Counted from the first letter of the stretch, positions 18,633 to 27,500 are shown. The stretch is DNA of 64,000 nucleotides from an uncultured Winogradskyella sp. (GCF_947496485.1 NZ_CANMCZ010000002.1:62001-126000); one strand, 5' to 3'. The notes: a model not told the origin generated them from the letters alone. Numbers and translations: made by a program.

Positions 18633-19010
18633 ATGTTTAAAAAATTATTCGGTTCATCAGAACCTAAAGAAGAAAAAATATTGCCTTGGATTGCATTAAA
18701 TTCAATGGCACAACTCGATACGATTTCAGAAAAATCTAAAACCAAAACCCAGCTTATTTTTAAGCACTCCACACGTTGTGGCATCAGTAGAATGGTAATG
18801 AACCAATTTGTATCTGCTTATGATATAGATGCCAATGCTGATTTGTATTATTTAGATTTATTGAGCTATAGAGAGGTGTCTAACGAAGTCGGTTATAAAT
18901 ACCAAGTGATGCACCAATCTCCACAATTACTAGTACTTAGAAATGGAGTAGCGGTAGCACATGCCTCTCATGGTGCTATTAATGAGATGGATTTAGAGAA
19001 ATTTCTTTAA
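18633..19010 (+). CDS. ytxJ: YtxJ-type monothiol redox protein (bacillithiol system)
   Basis: 125-residue thioredoxin-fold protein. The signature FKHSTRCGIS (Cys49) is the YtxJ/DUF2847 active site, a single cysteine followed by Gly-Ile-Ser, as in monothiol bacilliredoxins thought to remove bacillithiol from proteins. Thioredoxin-like ends are visible: QSPQLLVLRNGVAVAHASH for the cis-Pro strand. Cytoplasmic. It appears to be a single gene. Presence implies, but does not prove, that the organism makes bacillithiol. Confidence 0.85.
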   Translation: MFKKLFGSSEPKEEKILPWIALNSMAQLDTISEKSKTKTQLIFKHSTRCGISRMVMNQFVSAYDIDANADLYYLDLLSYREVSNEVGYKYQVMHQSPQLLVLRNGVAVAHASHGAINEMDLEKFL

Positions 19011-19012
19011 TA

Positions 19013-19030
19013 ATACGTAGTTCTACGTAT
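19013..19030. repeat. Palindrome ATACGTA-GTTC-TACGTAT
   Basis: Perfect 7-bp stem starting 3 bp after the ytxJ stop. No T-run follows, so it is not a standard terminator. It could be a regulator site or extragenic repeat and marks the left edge of the accessory patch with the HNH and AbiV genes. Confidence 0.5.
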
Positions 19031-19101
19031 AGATATTCCATTCATAAAAAACTAACTTCGCATAACAAACGATATAGTCAATACGAACTGACCATATCTA
19101 A

Positions 19102-19113
19102 GTGTTGTGTGTA
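19102..19113. repeat. Left arm of the inverted repeat flanking the HNH gene
   Basis: GTGTTGTGTGTA, an exact reverse complement of 19956-19967 (TACACACAACAC). The pair brackets the HNH gene closely: 20 bp before its ATG and 18 bp after its stop. Confidence 0.65.
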
Positions 19114-19133
19114 ATGACAAAGCCAATATTTGC

Positions 19134-19937
19134 ATGAGTGTAACACCAAAAATTCATAGTAGAAATATTCCTTTACCAATTCAAAGAGAAGTTCGACAGC
19201 GATGTGGTTTCGGCTGTGTTATCTGCGGTATTCCTTTATATGAATATGAGCATATGAACGAATGGGCAATAGTTAAAAGACATGTTGCTGATGAAATAAC
19301 TTTATTATGTGATAAACACCATAGAGAAAAAACAAGTGGCTTATTACCAAAACAAGTAGTTGAAAAAGCAAATTTAGACCCTTATAATCTTAGGAGTGGC
19401 GTATCAAAACCATATGACTTGTATTTTAGCGGGAACAAAATAAATGCTGTTATTGGTTCCAATCTTTTTACATATTTATGTCCAAAAAATAGTTTATCCG
19501 TAATGACTCCAATAAGTATTGATGGTGTTCCAATTGTTTCAGTAATATTAATGGACAATCATTTATTGTTAAATATAATAATCTTTGATAAATTTAATAA
19601 TGTAGTATTTGAAATAAGAGATAATCAGTTGTTTTACTCAACTGAACCATGGGATATACAACTTGTTGGTACTACACTAACTATACGAGAATCTCTAGGG
19701 AACATTTTAATTGAGTTCAAGTTTACTCCTCCCAATTTAATTGAGATAACAAGAGGGAAATTATTATTAAACGGTGTTGAAGTCAAAATAAAACCAAAAG
19801 AGATATTGATTAATAATAATACAATATCATATATTGGAAATCTAATTTTCGATTGCACCCATTTTTTAGCTCTTGGTCCTCATCATCCAAATATTAAAGC
19901 AATGTATAATTTTAATAATATAGACCGCTACAAGTAA
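19134..19937 (+). CDS. HNH-endonuclease-like protein
   Basis: 267 residues from ATG 19134; a GTG nine codons earlier overlaps the inverted repeat and is less likely. Residues 21-65 hold an HNH-type zinc/metal site: C28xxC31, then EH at 39-40, His50, and C59-x-x-HH (LLCDKHHREK). The remaining about 190 residues are beta-rich with no family I recognise; they may bind a substrate or a partner. It lies in a patch with an AbiV gene, flanked by inverted repeats, which suggests a mobile defence-type or cassette-borne nuclease. Nuclease activity is inferred. Confidence 0.72.
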   Translation: MSVTPKIHSRNIPLPIQREVRQRCGFGCVICGIPLYEYEHMNEWAIVKRHVADEITLLCDKHHREKTSGLLPKQVVEKANLDPYNLRSGVSKPYDLYFSGNKINAVIGSNLFTYLCPKNSLSVMTPISIDGVPIVSVILMDNHLLLNIIIFDKFNNVVFEIRDNQLFYSTEPWDIQLVGTTLTIRESLGNILIEFKFTPPNLIEITRGKLLLNGVEVKIKPKEILINNNTISYIGNLIFDCTHFLALGPHHPNIKAMYNFNNIDRYK

Positions 19938-19955
19938 CATAGCGTTAAAAAAAAC

Positions 19956-20095
19956 TACACACAACACCGTGTATAATTAATTGCTTTGGTCGTTGCTTAT
20001 TTGGAAAATTCCTTCGGAATTTTCTCGCGTTCGTTTTTGTTTACTAAATTAGTTACTGAAACACGTAACTAACCATACACAAGACCGTTAGCAGC
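19956..20095. repeat. Cassette-junction element: imperfect palindrome between HNH and AbiV genes
   Basis: About 140 bp without a gene. The ends pair: TACACACAACAC (19956-19967) matches the HNH left arm, and GTGTATAATTAATTGC (19969-19984) is matched at 12 of 16 positions by the reverse complement of 20065-20080. The centre is a perfect hairpin GAAAATTCC-TTC-GGAATTTTC (20004-20024). The right end GTTAGCAGC (20087-20095) pairs with GCTGCTAAC (20779-20787) beyond the AbiV gene. Bases 19961-19984 match 853-876 (minus) at 20 of 24 positions. Confidence 0.6.
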
Positions 20096-20100
20096 AACTT

Positions 20101-20775
20101 ATGAGAAAACAACAATACAATCAGAAATTGACTTTAAAAAAAGCTGCTGAAGGTATACTAATAGCAATAGAAAACTCAAAATCACTATTAGCAGATGCAA
20201 ATTTATTGTATGACAATGAACGTTACGAAAGAGCAACGGCACTAGCAATACTGGCTATTGAAGAAAATGGTAAGCCGAAAATTCTCAGAGAAATTTTATT
20301 GGAAGACGACCAAAAAAAGTTAAAAGCAAAATGGCAAGAGTATCGGCGGCACACAGAAAAAAATAATTCTTGGATTGTTCCTGAGCTAATTTCAAAAGGT
20401 GCGAGACATCTATATGAAATGCAACATCTTTTTGATGAAAAAAGTCCTCATAGGCAAGAGTTAGATTATTTAAAGCAACTTGCATTTTACACAGAAGCAT
20501 TTTCAAAATGTGAATGGAGCAATCCTAAAAATGTAATAAATAAAGAAACTGCGGAATACATTATATCTATTGCAACGGTTTCGATTAAACATCAAAATAT
20601 ATTTGTTTCAGAGAAAGAACTTGAAATTTGGTACAAGCATATGAAGCCTGTTTGGAATGAAAACGGAAATGTTGTTATTAAGGCACTAATAAATTGTATG
20701 AAAGAAGCCGAAGATTTTGGTTATATAGCAAAAGGTTATACTGAAAAAGCGATAAAGTTTTATACTTCGGTATAA
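20101..20775 (+). CDS. AbiV-family abortive infection protein (HEPN fold)
   Basis: 224 residues. Residues 41-62 (RYERATALAILAIEENGKP and onward) match the AbiV core: a helix with paired Ala and Leu followed by EE-x-GK. EYRRHTEKN at 80-88 fits the second conserved block with an R-x-H-like active-site pattern of HEPN proteins. AbiV proteins abort phage infection in Lactococcus by stopping translation; this homolog's role is inferred. Inverted repeats GTTAGCAGC / GCTGCTAAC lie 5 bp before the start and 3 bp after the stop, so the gene looks like a discrete cassette. Confidence 0.75.
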   Translation: MRKQQYNQKLTLKKAAEGILIAIENSKSLLADANLLYDNERYERATALAILAIEENGKPKILREILLEDDQKKLKAKWQEYRRHTEKNNSWIVPELISKGARHLYEMQHLFDEKSPHRQELDYLKQLAFYTEAFSKCEWSNPKNVINKETAEYIISIATVSIKHQNIFVSEKELEIWYKHMKPVWNENGNVVIKALINCMKEAEDFGYIAKGYTEKAIKFYTSV

Positions 20776-20778
20776 GCG

Positions 20779-20787
20779 GCTGCTAAC
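20779..20787. repeat. Right arm of inverted repeat flanking AbiV
   Basis: GCTGCTAAC, exact reverse complement of 20087-20095. It is followed by AACTATACGACTAC, with no full palindromic element beyond it before the next gene. Confidence 0.6.
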
Positions 20788-20851
20788 AACTATACGACTA
20801 CTACTTTCATAATTATACAATAAGTTATTTTCATAAATTTGTTGTATTGCT

Positions 20852-21355
20852 ATGAAATACAAAATCACAAAACAAGATCTTTATAAGCGTAATCATGGTA
20901 TCACCATAAAAGGTGTAGCGGAAACCTTTCTAGAGTTTATTGCCCAAGAGGAAAAAGCTAACAATCCTATTTTAAGTACTGCCAATATTGCTAAGTTAGA
21001 ACATAAAACTAAGCGCGGTATCTCTATTAATATCATTGTTTTGTTGGTTCTAGGTTTATTTTGTTTGGCACTTGGGTTATACCAATTTATATATTTAAAG
21101 CCTTTGATAGGTGTTAATTTATATACCCAGTTTCCTTTAATTTCTAATGGCTCAATAGAAATAGTTGGCAGTATTGCTTTAATGATAGGTTGTGTCTATA
21201 GCTATATAAAACGGAATGCGGTTTTAGAACGCCTGGTTAAATCTAAACTCATTGAAGATTTAAAAGACTTACAGCGAGAACGAGAAACCATAGTTACACC
21301 GACTAAAAAGAAAAAACGTTTTAGACAATCTTTTAAAGTTGGTAAGAAGAAGTAG
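20852..21355 (+). CDS. Hypothetical membrane protein with a basic tail
   Basis: 167 residues, two transmembrane helices (about 58-82, INIIVLLVLGLFCLALGLYQ; and about 103-121, SIEIVGSIALMIGCVYSYI). The loop between is short. The C-terminal 45 residues are cytoplasmic, charged and end in a lysine/arginine cluster (TPTKKKKRFRQSF). No family recognised. It stands alone downstream of the AbiV cassette. Confidence 0.6.
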   Translation: MKYKITKQDLYKRNHGITIKGVAETFLEFIAQEEKANNPILSTANIAKLEHKTKRGISINIIVLLVLGLFCLALGLYQFIYLKPLIGVNLYTQFPLISNGSIEIVGSIALMIGCVYSYIKRNAVLERLVKSKLIEDLKDLQRERETIVTPTKKKKRFRQSFKVGKKK

Positions 21356-21497
21356 TTACTAATTCCTAACTACTTTTCTTTTAAAATCTTATTGCATATT
21401 AACATCATACGATTTGGATAAGTTATCCATAGATTTGGAAAAGTACACCTTTATGAATAGGCTCAACTTTGTATTGTAATTAAAAAACAATAACAAA

Positions 21498-22253
21498 ATG
21501 AGACAAAAAACAGCAATTATTACAGGAGCAAGTAGAGGTTTAGGCAGAGACATGGTACTTAACCTTGCTAAGGATGGTGTAGATATTATATTTTCTTACC
21601 ATAAAAACGAAGACAAAGCAAAAGCCGTTATTGCAGAAATTGAAGCTTTTGGGCAAAAGGCAATAGCATTTCCTTTTGATGCCAACAACCACAAAAGTGG
21701 CCAAGACTTTATTACTAAAGCTACAGTGTATTTACAAAAAGAACACGGAAATTCTAACTTTGATTTTTTAGTGAATAATGCAGGTACAGGAGTTTATAAT
21801 CTTATCGCAGATACAACAGAAGATCAGTTTAATGAAATGATGAACGTACATCTTAAGAGTATTTACTTTTTAACACAAGCGGCATTACCATTTTTAAATA
21901 GTGGCGGGCGAATTATAAATATCTCCAGTGGTTTGGCGCGTTTTAGTTTACCAGGCATGTCTGCTTATGCCATGATGAAAGGTGGTCTAGAAGTCTTTAC
22001 GCGTTATTTGGCTAAAGAACTTGGGAATCGCAACATAACAGCTAATGTTATTGCTCCAGGAGCCATAGCAACTGATTTTGCAGGCGGAAGTAATAAAGAC
22101 AAAGATAAAGCGGCTTTAATTGCAAGTATCACTGCATTGGGCAGAGTAGGTGAAGCTGAGGATATTGGTGGAACCGTTGCCTTTTTATGTTCAGAAAAAG
22201 CAGGTTGGATAAATGGTCAGCGTATAGAAGTTTCAGGTGGTATGCTAGTTTAA
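21498..22253 (+). CDS. SDR-family oxidoreductase (FabG-like)
   Basis: 251-residue NAD(P)-dependent short-chain dehydrogenase. TGASRGLGRD (9-18) is the nucleotide-binding motif, NNAG at 93-96, Ser143/144 in NISSG, and Y157-x-x-x-K161 (YAMMK) complete the catalytic set. The C-terminus GWINGQRIEVSGGMLV is of the 'classical' SDR type. Substrate unknown. It is 44 bp upstream of an AraC regulator on the same strand and may be controlled by or co-transcribed with it. Confidence 0.9.
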   Translation: MRQKTAIITGASRGLGRDMVLNLAKDGVDIIFSYHKNEDKAKAVIAEIEAFGQKAIAFPFDANNHKSGQDFITKATVYLQKEHGNSNFDFLVNNAGTGVYNLIADTTEDQFNEMMNVHLKSIYFLTQAALPFLNSGGRIINISSGLARFSLPGMSAYAMMKGGLEVFTRYLAKELGNRNITANVIAPGAIATDFAGGSNKDKDKAALIASITALGRVGEAEDIGGTVAFLCSEKAGWINGQRIEVSGGMLV

Positions 22254-22297
22254 ATTTTAGAATTCACACTACAATTCTTTTTACTAAATTTATAAAG

Positions 22298-23215
22298 ATG
22301 AAAACACCACAGCGTTTTAAAAAAATAAGCAATTACCATAAATTGGCAAACATAGCTGCGCCAGAGCATCCTTTGATTAGTTTGGTAGATTATAGTGCTA
22401 TTCAGTATCCAGATAATATTGCAGATATAAAATGGATTCAGGATTATTACACCATTGGTCTTAAACGAAATGTAGCACATAAGTTATTTTATGGTCAGCA
22501 AGAGTATGATTTTGATGAAGGTGTTATGACGTTTATAGCACCAAGCCAAGTGATGAGTTTGGGAAATAATCCTAACATTAAGCTGCGTAAACCTTCTGGT
22601 TGGCTGTTATTGTTGCATCCAGATTTTTTATGGAATTCAGCTTTGGCGAAGCAAATAAAGGACTATGATTTTTTTGGCTATACCATAAATGAAGCCCTTT
22701 TTCTTTCGGAAAAAGAGGAGCAAATGATGGTAGATCTTCTAAAGACGATTCAGCGTGAATACCAATCTAACATTGATAAGTTCAGTCAGAAAATTGTGAT
22801 TTCACAATTAGAACTATTACTCAACTATGCCGAACGTTTTTACGAACGCCAGTTTATTACGCGTCAGATTTCTAATCATCAAATCTTAAGTCAGCTAGAA
22901 GAGGTTTTAGCAGATTATTTTAAAGATGATGATTTGATAGAAAAAGGCTTGCCCAAAGTACAATGGATTGCAGACCGCTTAAATTTATCGACAAATTATT
23001 TGAGTAGTTTACTTAAATCATTGACAGGACAGAGTACACAGCAACATATTCATAATAAATTAATAGAAAAAGCTAAAGCGCAGTTATCAATGACAGCACT
23101 CTCAATAAGTGAGATCGCTTATGGTTTGGGATTTGAACGACCAGCTTCATTTACGAAGCTATTCAAAAGTAAAACCGAGATGTCACCAATGGAATTTCGA
23201 AAAACGTTTAATTGA
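22298..23215 (+). CDS. AraC-family transcriptional regulator
   Basis: 305 residues from ATG 22298; longer reading would overlap the SDR gene out of frame. The N-terminal 190 residues are a cupin-like sensor region typical of Bacteroidota AraC proteins (FDEGVMTFIAPSQVMSLG). The C-terminal 100 residues carry the two AraC helix-turn-helix motifs: VQWIADRLNLSTNYLSSLLK and ALSISEIAYGLGFERPASFT, ending KTEMSPMEFRK. It probably regulates the adjacent SDR gene. A terminator follows directly. Confidence 0.9.
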   Translation: MKTPQRFKKISNYHKLANIAAPEHPLISLVDYSAIQYPDNIADIKWIQDYYTIGLKRNVAHKLFYGQQEYDFDEGVMTFIAPSQVMSLGNNPNIKLRKPSGWLLLLHPDFLWNSALAKQIKDYDFFGYTINEALFLSEKEEQMMVDLLKTIQREYQSNIDKFSQKIVISQLELLLNYAERFYERQFITRQISNHQILSQLEEVLADYFKDDDLIEKGLPKVQWIADRLNLSTNYLSSLLKSLTGQSTQQHIHNKLIEKAKAQLSMTALSISEIAYGLGFERPASFTKLFKSKTEMSPMEFRKTFN

Positions 23216-23230
23216 TAACCCTTATAAAAA

Positions 23231-23258
23231 AGTCTCTCAATTTCTGAGAGGCTTTTTT
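23231..23258 (+). terminator. Rho-independent terminator after the AraC gene
   Basis: CTCTCA (23234-23239), loop ATTTC, TGAGAG (23245-23250), with flanking A and T runs. Nearly the same sequence recurs at 26864-26897. Confidence 0.75.
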
Positions 23259-23259
23259 A

Positions 23260-23460
23260 TTAATTTAAAGTATAGGAATTCATTATTTGTTTAAGTTTCT
23301 GTTTTATGCCTTCGCTAGAATCATAAATCATTTGCTAAGGCTCTGCTATCTCCTCATGCGTTAGCGTAGATGTGTTCAAACACAAATTGAATGCTTACAG
23401 GGAACGCATCTGCCAATTACTCTGGGGAGAAAAAACTACCTCATTGAAACAAGACCGTTT
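23260..23460 (-). pseudogene. Decayed 3' fragment of the 394-residue lipoprotein gene
   Basis: Read on the minus strand, this stretch ends with codons for MNSYTLN-stop, identical to the end of the gene at 28567-29751, and earlier parts (GIKQKLKQI, MIYDSSE, FVFEHIYAN-like) remain recognisable. Relative to the intact gene, 56 bp are missing between two copies of ATAAATCATT (28630-28639 and 28686-28695), leaving one copy at the joint. That shifts the frame and there are in-frame stops beyond. Homology fades past about 23460. No start or signal peptide remains, so this is a dead duplicate. Confidence 0.8.
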
Positions 23461-23620
23461 TACATTTAATGAGTAGTTTAAAAAAAGGAATTAATTAACT
23501 CTTCTTATGTTTTTCACTCTTTTATATAACTTAAAGTAATGGTTATTAATTCAGCATAGTACAGGACACTTATAATAGCTAAATACAATAATATTATACA
23601 AACTATTAACTATTATAAAC
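23461..23620. other. Gene-free upstream region of the exoenzyme gene
   Basis: AT-rich stretch with no coding sequence I can support. It must contain the promoter of the 1028-residue exoprotein, but no convincing TTG/TAnnTTTG pair was seen. Confidence 0.4.
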
Positions 23621-26600
23621 ATGAAAAAAAACACGCTTAAAACCATCTTATTGAGCCTTTTCACGCTCTTTTCACTTTTTTTGACAGCGCAAGGCGCACT
23701 GCCTTCTGATGATATTTTTAGATTACAAAATGTAAACACAGGAGAATTCTTAACCACTGCAGCAGGGAGTAGTCAGCCTATCACAATGTCTGCCTCAGGG
23801 GAAGCTGAAAATACACATTGGACGTTTGTAGAAAGTGGAGCATTTTATAATATTGATAGTGCAAGTGAAACTGGTGGTACTGGAATACTGCGTGCACCAG
23901 GTGCTGGTGGTCCAGGAGGCCCTTTTGTAGTTGTAAGTACTCTAAAAGCGGCACCAGCAACCGATACAGATAAAACGTGGACGATAGATTATGACGAAAC
24001 TACAGACACGTATAGATTTGAATCTAGAACCGCTGGCAGATATTTGTATCACAATGCGGATGGAACTGTAACCCATAGTACAGCTCCAGATACTGATGAT
24101 AGAAGTGTGTGGAGACTCATTCCTTTAGTGGAAACTCCACCAGTGGGAGTACCTTTTAGATTTCAAAATGTAGAAACAGGAGAATTCTTAACCACTGCAG
24201 CAGGAAGTAGTCAGCCTATCACAATGTCGGCTTCAGGAGAAGCTGAAAATACACATTGGACGCTTGTAGAAAGTGGAGTTGGAGCATTTTATAATATCGA
24301 TAGTGAAAGTGAAACTGGTGGTACTGGAATATTGCGTGCACCAGGTGCAGGTGGTCCAGGAGGCCCTTTTGTAGTCGTAAGTACTCTAAAAGCTCCGCCA
24401 GCAACCGATACAGATAAAACATGGACAATATATCATAATGACACAAATGACACCTACAGATTTGGATCACGAACGACAGGAAGATTTATGTATCTTGAGA
24501 TAAATGGAACTGTAACCCATGCTGTAGCTCCAGATACAGATGATAGAAGTAATTGGAGGCTCATTCCTTTAGGGGAAAACCCAGTGGCAATTGCTCCAGA
24601 TGAGGATACAAATCCAGATTTAAGTTGTCCATCTTCAGGTGAATTCCAGAACGATAATACTAGAAATGTAGATTTAGCAAACGCTGTTAATGTTGGAACT
24701 GCTGATGATAGAACTTGCTATGCTGATTATTCAGAAAGTGATGTATATGGAAAAACCTGGGGTGTTTATAATATTACTGATGGGTCTAACCACTGGGATG
24801 AAATTAATCCCATTAATGGAAATCAGTTGCAGCCCCGAATAGAGCGTTCATTACCCAGATCTCAGGAAACAGGTGTTGGAAGCTTTGCAAAGTTCACAGG
24901 AACATTGAGAATTCTTGAAGTGGGAGATGGAGGCTCATTTAGTCAAAACGGAAGTTATTTAGCACAGGCCAAAGGGAAACATACAGGTGGTGGAGGATCT
25001 AATGATCCAGCTATTTGTTTGTATTTAGCGAAGCCCGTTTATGGTACGGGTATCAATGCAGGCAAGCAAGTAGCCTTCGATATTTATGCCGAACGTATCT
25101 TAGAGCGTGGTGGTGAAGGTAGTGGTAGAGAAGTTGTATTCCTAAAGCGTGTAGATAAAGATGCTGAAATTGACTTTGAGCTAGAAATAGGTTTTAGGGA
25201 AGATCCAAACGATGCTACAAAGAAAATACATTATTGCGATGCCGTAATTGGAGGTGAAGCTTTTAATTACAACATTCCTGATCCAGAAAGAGGTTTAGAA
25301 TCTGGTATTAGATATGGTGCATACAGAGTAAGAGGAGGTAGAGCTCAAATGCGATGGGCAAATACAACGTATCAGAAGGCAGAAGTTATAGATAATAGTA
25401 ACATACCAATATCTGATGGCATTTATAGGTTGCGAAATGTAGAAACAAGACAATTCTTAACCGCTGCAGGAGGCAGTAGTCTGCCTGTTATAATGTCAAA
25501 TTTAGGAGAAGCTCAAAATACACATTGGACGTTTGTAAAAAGTGGAGCGTATTTTAATATAGATAGTGATAGCGAAAGTGGTGGTACTGGAATACTGCGT
25601 GCACCAGGAGCAGGCGGCCCAGGAGGTCCTTTTGTAGTTTTAAGTACTCTAAAAGCACCGCCAGCAACCGATACAGATAAAACGTGGACGATAGATTATG
25701 ACGAAACTACTGACAGGTATAGATTTGAATCTAGAACCGCTGGCAGATATTTGTATCACAATGAAGATGGAACTGTAACACATAGTACAGCTCCAGATAC
25801 AGATAATAGAAGTGTGTGGGAAGCAATACCACTAAGTGAACCTTTAGAATCAACATTAGCTTCTACAAATGTTAGCTGCGCTGGCGCAGATGACGGTACT
25901 GTTAGTGTGTCGGTTACTGGAGGAATAGCGCCATATACCTATTTATGGAGTTCTGGTGAAACAACAGCTACAATAAGTAATCTTGCAGCTGGTACATATT
26001 CGGTTACGGTTACCGATGATATAAACAGTACCGTAACGACAAGTACAGAAATTACAGCACCTAGTGAAATAGTTGTGGAGGTCTCTGATAATATAGTGTT
26101 GTACACGGGCTATGATGGAGCAAACGAATGTGCTACTATTGGAGTATCAGCCGTAACAGGAGGGGAAGCTCCATACCAATTTAACTGGAGTACTGGCGAA
26201 ACTACTCAAATGATAGATGCTTGCCCAAATAGCACACAGGTATACATAGTGACAGTAACCGACGCTACTGGTTGCGAGACTACTGCAGTAATTACCGTTG
26301 AGGTAATTGATGTAGGGTGTGGAACAGGCGGGAATTCCAAAGTACAAATGTGCCATAAAGGTAAAACTATTTGCGTTGCCCAGGCAGCAGTACAAGCACA
26401 TTTAGATCATGGCGATACCCTAGGAGAATGTACAGTCGACCCTGCAGATGCAATAGTCAGTTTACAAACTTTTCCAAACCCATTTACTAATTTTATAAAA
26501 GCTAATATTGAAGTAAATACATCTAGTACTGTTAAACTTATATTGCTAAACAACAGCGGTAATAGCGTCATAGAACAGACTCAACAAGTTAATAATGGTG

Positions 26601-26707
26601 TTGAAATAATTGAATTACCATTAAATACTTTGTTAACAGGTACATATTATTTACAGGTTTATATAGATAACCAACTATATAGTACGGAAATTTTTATTAA
26701 GATCTAA
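23621..26707 (+). CDS. T9SS-secreted PL28-like ulvan lyase with three lectin-like modules
   Basis: 1028 residues. Signal peptide 1-24 (to LTAQG). Lectin-like (beta-trefoil-type) modules lie at about 31-168, 178-317 and 598-738, each opening [14 protein letters not shown] and ending W..IPL. Between the second and third, residues about 334-590 are the probable catalytic domain ([64 protein letters not shown]), which I recall as PL28 ulvan lyase wording. Then come SprB-type repeats (about 745-898), a Cys-rich [20 protein letters not shown] segment (911-930) and a T9SS type A sorting tail (about 945-1028, FPNPF). Predicted to be secreted and cleave green-algal ulvan by beta-elimination. No SusC/D or sulfatase genes adjoin. 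The PL28 call is from memory, not a search. Confidence 0.75.
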   Translation: MKKNTLKTILLSLFTLFSLFLTAQGALPSDDIFRLQNVNTGEFLTTAAGSSQPITMSASGEAENTHWTFVESGAFYNIDSASETGGTGILRAPGAGGPGGPFVVVSTLKAAPATDTDKTWTIDYDETTDTYRFESRTAGRYLYHNADGTVTHSTAPDTDDRSVWRLIPLVETPPVGVPFRFQNVETGEFLTTAAGSSQPITMSASGEAENTHWTLVESGVGAFYNIDSESETGGTGILRAPGAGGPGGPFVVVSTLKAPPATDTDKTWTIYHNDTNDTYRFGSRTTGRFMYLEINGTVTHAVAPDTDDRSNWRLIPLGENPVAIAPDEDTNPDLSCPSSGEFQNDNTRNVDLANAVNVGTADDRTCYADYSESDVYGKTWGVYNITDGSNHWDEINPINGNQLQPRIERSLPRSQETGVGSFAKFTGTLRILEVGDGGSFSQNGSYLAQAKGKHTGGGGSNDPAICLYLAKPVYGTGINAGKQVAFDIYAERILERGGEGSGREVVFLKRVDKDAEIDFELEIGFREDPNDATKKIHYCDAVIGGEAFNYNIPDPERGLESGIRYGAYRVRGGRAQMRWANTTYQKAEVIDNSNIPISDGIYRLRNVETRQFLTAAGGSSLPVIMSNLGEAQNTHWTFVKSGAYFNIDSDSESGGTGILRAPGAGGPGGPFVVLSTLKAPPATDTDKTWTIDYDETTDRYRFESRTAGRYLYHNEDGTVTHSTAPDTDNRSVWEAIPLSEPLESTLASTNVSCAGADDGTVSVSVTGGIAPYTYLWSSGETTATISNLAAGTYSVTVTDDINSTVTTSTEITAPSEIVVEVSDNIVLYTGYDGANECATIGVSAVTGGEAPYQFNWSTGETTQMIDACPNSTQVYIVTVTDATGCETTAVITVEVIDVGCGTGGNSKVQMCHKGKTICVAQAAVQAHLDHGDTLGECTVDPADAIVSLQTFPNPFTNFIKANIEVNTSSTVKLILLNNSGNSVIEQTQQVNNGVEIIELPLNTLLTGTYYLQVYIDNQLYSTEIFIKI
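23711..24127 (+). repeat. Lectin-like module A coding repeat
   Basis: First of three homologous coding repeats. A 50-bp stretch at 23954-24003 is identical to 25661-25710 in module C, and a 46-bp stretch at 24011-24056 is identical to 25718-25763. Modules B (24152-24571) and C (25412-25834) share the same frame and order. Confidence 0.85.
25412..25834 (+). repeat. Lectin-like module C coding repeat
   Basis: Third copy, on the far side of the catalytic domain. It is closer in DNA sequence to module A than to the adjacent-in-order module B in the second half, suggesting recent duplication or gene conversion. Confidence 0.8.
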
Positions 26708-26863
26708 ACGCAAGCTTGGTTTAAAATTTATAGCCCATCTGGTTTTGTACAACACAGGTGGGTATGAATTTTAACTTATGAACAAAAAAAGGAAAAAAAT
26801 AAAACCAAAAACCTTTGTATTTTGTACACCGCACTAACCATAGTTCAACCTGTTAAGCGCCAC

Positions 26864-26897
26864 AAAAAAAGCCTCTCAATTTCTGAGAGGCTTTTTT
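26864..26897 (+). terminator. Terminator after the exoenzyme gene
   Basis: GCCTCTCA (26871-26878), loop ATTTC, TGAGAGGC (26884-26891), with A7 before and T6 after. It lies 160 bp after the stop codon and is nearly identical to the terminator at 23231-23258, so the exoenzyme gene is bracketed by a short direct repeat. Confidence 0.75.
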
Positions 26898-26990
26898 ATT
26901 AATTTGATTATTAGCAACTTATCATAATTAATTAAAAAAACTACCTCTTTTTTGTTATGCCTGTATCCATTTTAACGTTATTAAGATATA

Positions 26991-27500
26991 ATGACTAAAA
27001 CAGAATTTAGACTCAGAGTATTTTCATTATCCGAACGTTTGTTTCCGATGGTATCTCGGATGCTTGGTAATAGCGCAAACGCAGAAGATGTGATTCAGGA
27101 TATAATGATGAAACTTTGGATAAAGCGAAAGGCTATTGCAAAACATCCTAATATTCAGGGTTTGGTGTTTTCAACAGCTCGTAATCATTGTATCGATATA
27201 CTTAGAAAGAAAAAGTTAGATATTAATGACTCTTCTTTTCAATTAGAGTTGGTAAAATCAGAACATGGTAGAGAAGCACTAGAGTGGAAAGAGCTAAATA
27301 CTATTATAAAAAAAATTGTTTCTCAACTACCTGAGCAACAAAGCGAAGTTATAATAATGCGAGATTTAGACGGTTACGAGTTTATAGAAATAGCCGCAGC
27401 AATGGAACTTAAAGTTGAACATGTCAGAGTTTTGTTATCTCGAGCAAGAAAGCAGGTAAGTGTACAATTGGAAAAAACGTATAATTATGAAAGAGTATAA
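26991..27500 (+). CDS. ECF sigma-70 factor
   Basis: 169 residues. Sigma region 2 covers about 15-80 (NAEDVIQDIMMKLWIKR, the core-binding helix) and sigma region 4 about 105-160 (LPEQQSEVIIMRDLDGYEFIE and ELKVEHVRVLLSRARKQV). Small size and lack of region 3 mark it as extracytoplasmic-function type. Its 3' end overlaps the next gene by 14 bp, as in typical sigma/anti-sigma pairs. Confidence 0.92.
   Translation: MTKTEFRLRVFSLSERLFPMVSRMLGNSANAEDVIQDIMMKLWIKRKAIAKHPNIQGLVFSTARNHCIDILRKKKLDINDSSFQLELVKSEHGREALEWKELNTIIKKIVSQLPEQQSEVIIMRDLDGYEFIEIAAAMELKVEHVRVLLSRARKQVSVQLEKTYNYERV

Noticed and set aside
19956..20095. A classical integron attC site with cassette array
   Set aside because: No integrase gene is in the window, the arms differ between cassettes, and the usual GTTRRRY/RYYYAAC core pair is not met, so I call it only cassette-like.
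20285..20506. A 73-residue frame antisense to the AbiV gene
   Set aside because: Antisense to a recognisable protein with no start signal or conserved motif; looks like a shadow.
24219..24470. An 83-residue antisense frame in the exoenzyme gene
   Set aside because: It is opposite the repeated lectin-like module and simply mirrors its codon pattern.
23711..25834. CRISPR-like or tandem-repeat array
   Set aside because: The three repeats are about 420 bp coding modules in frame, not short spaced repeats.
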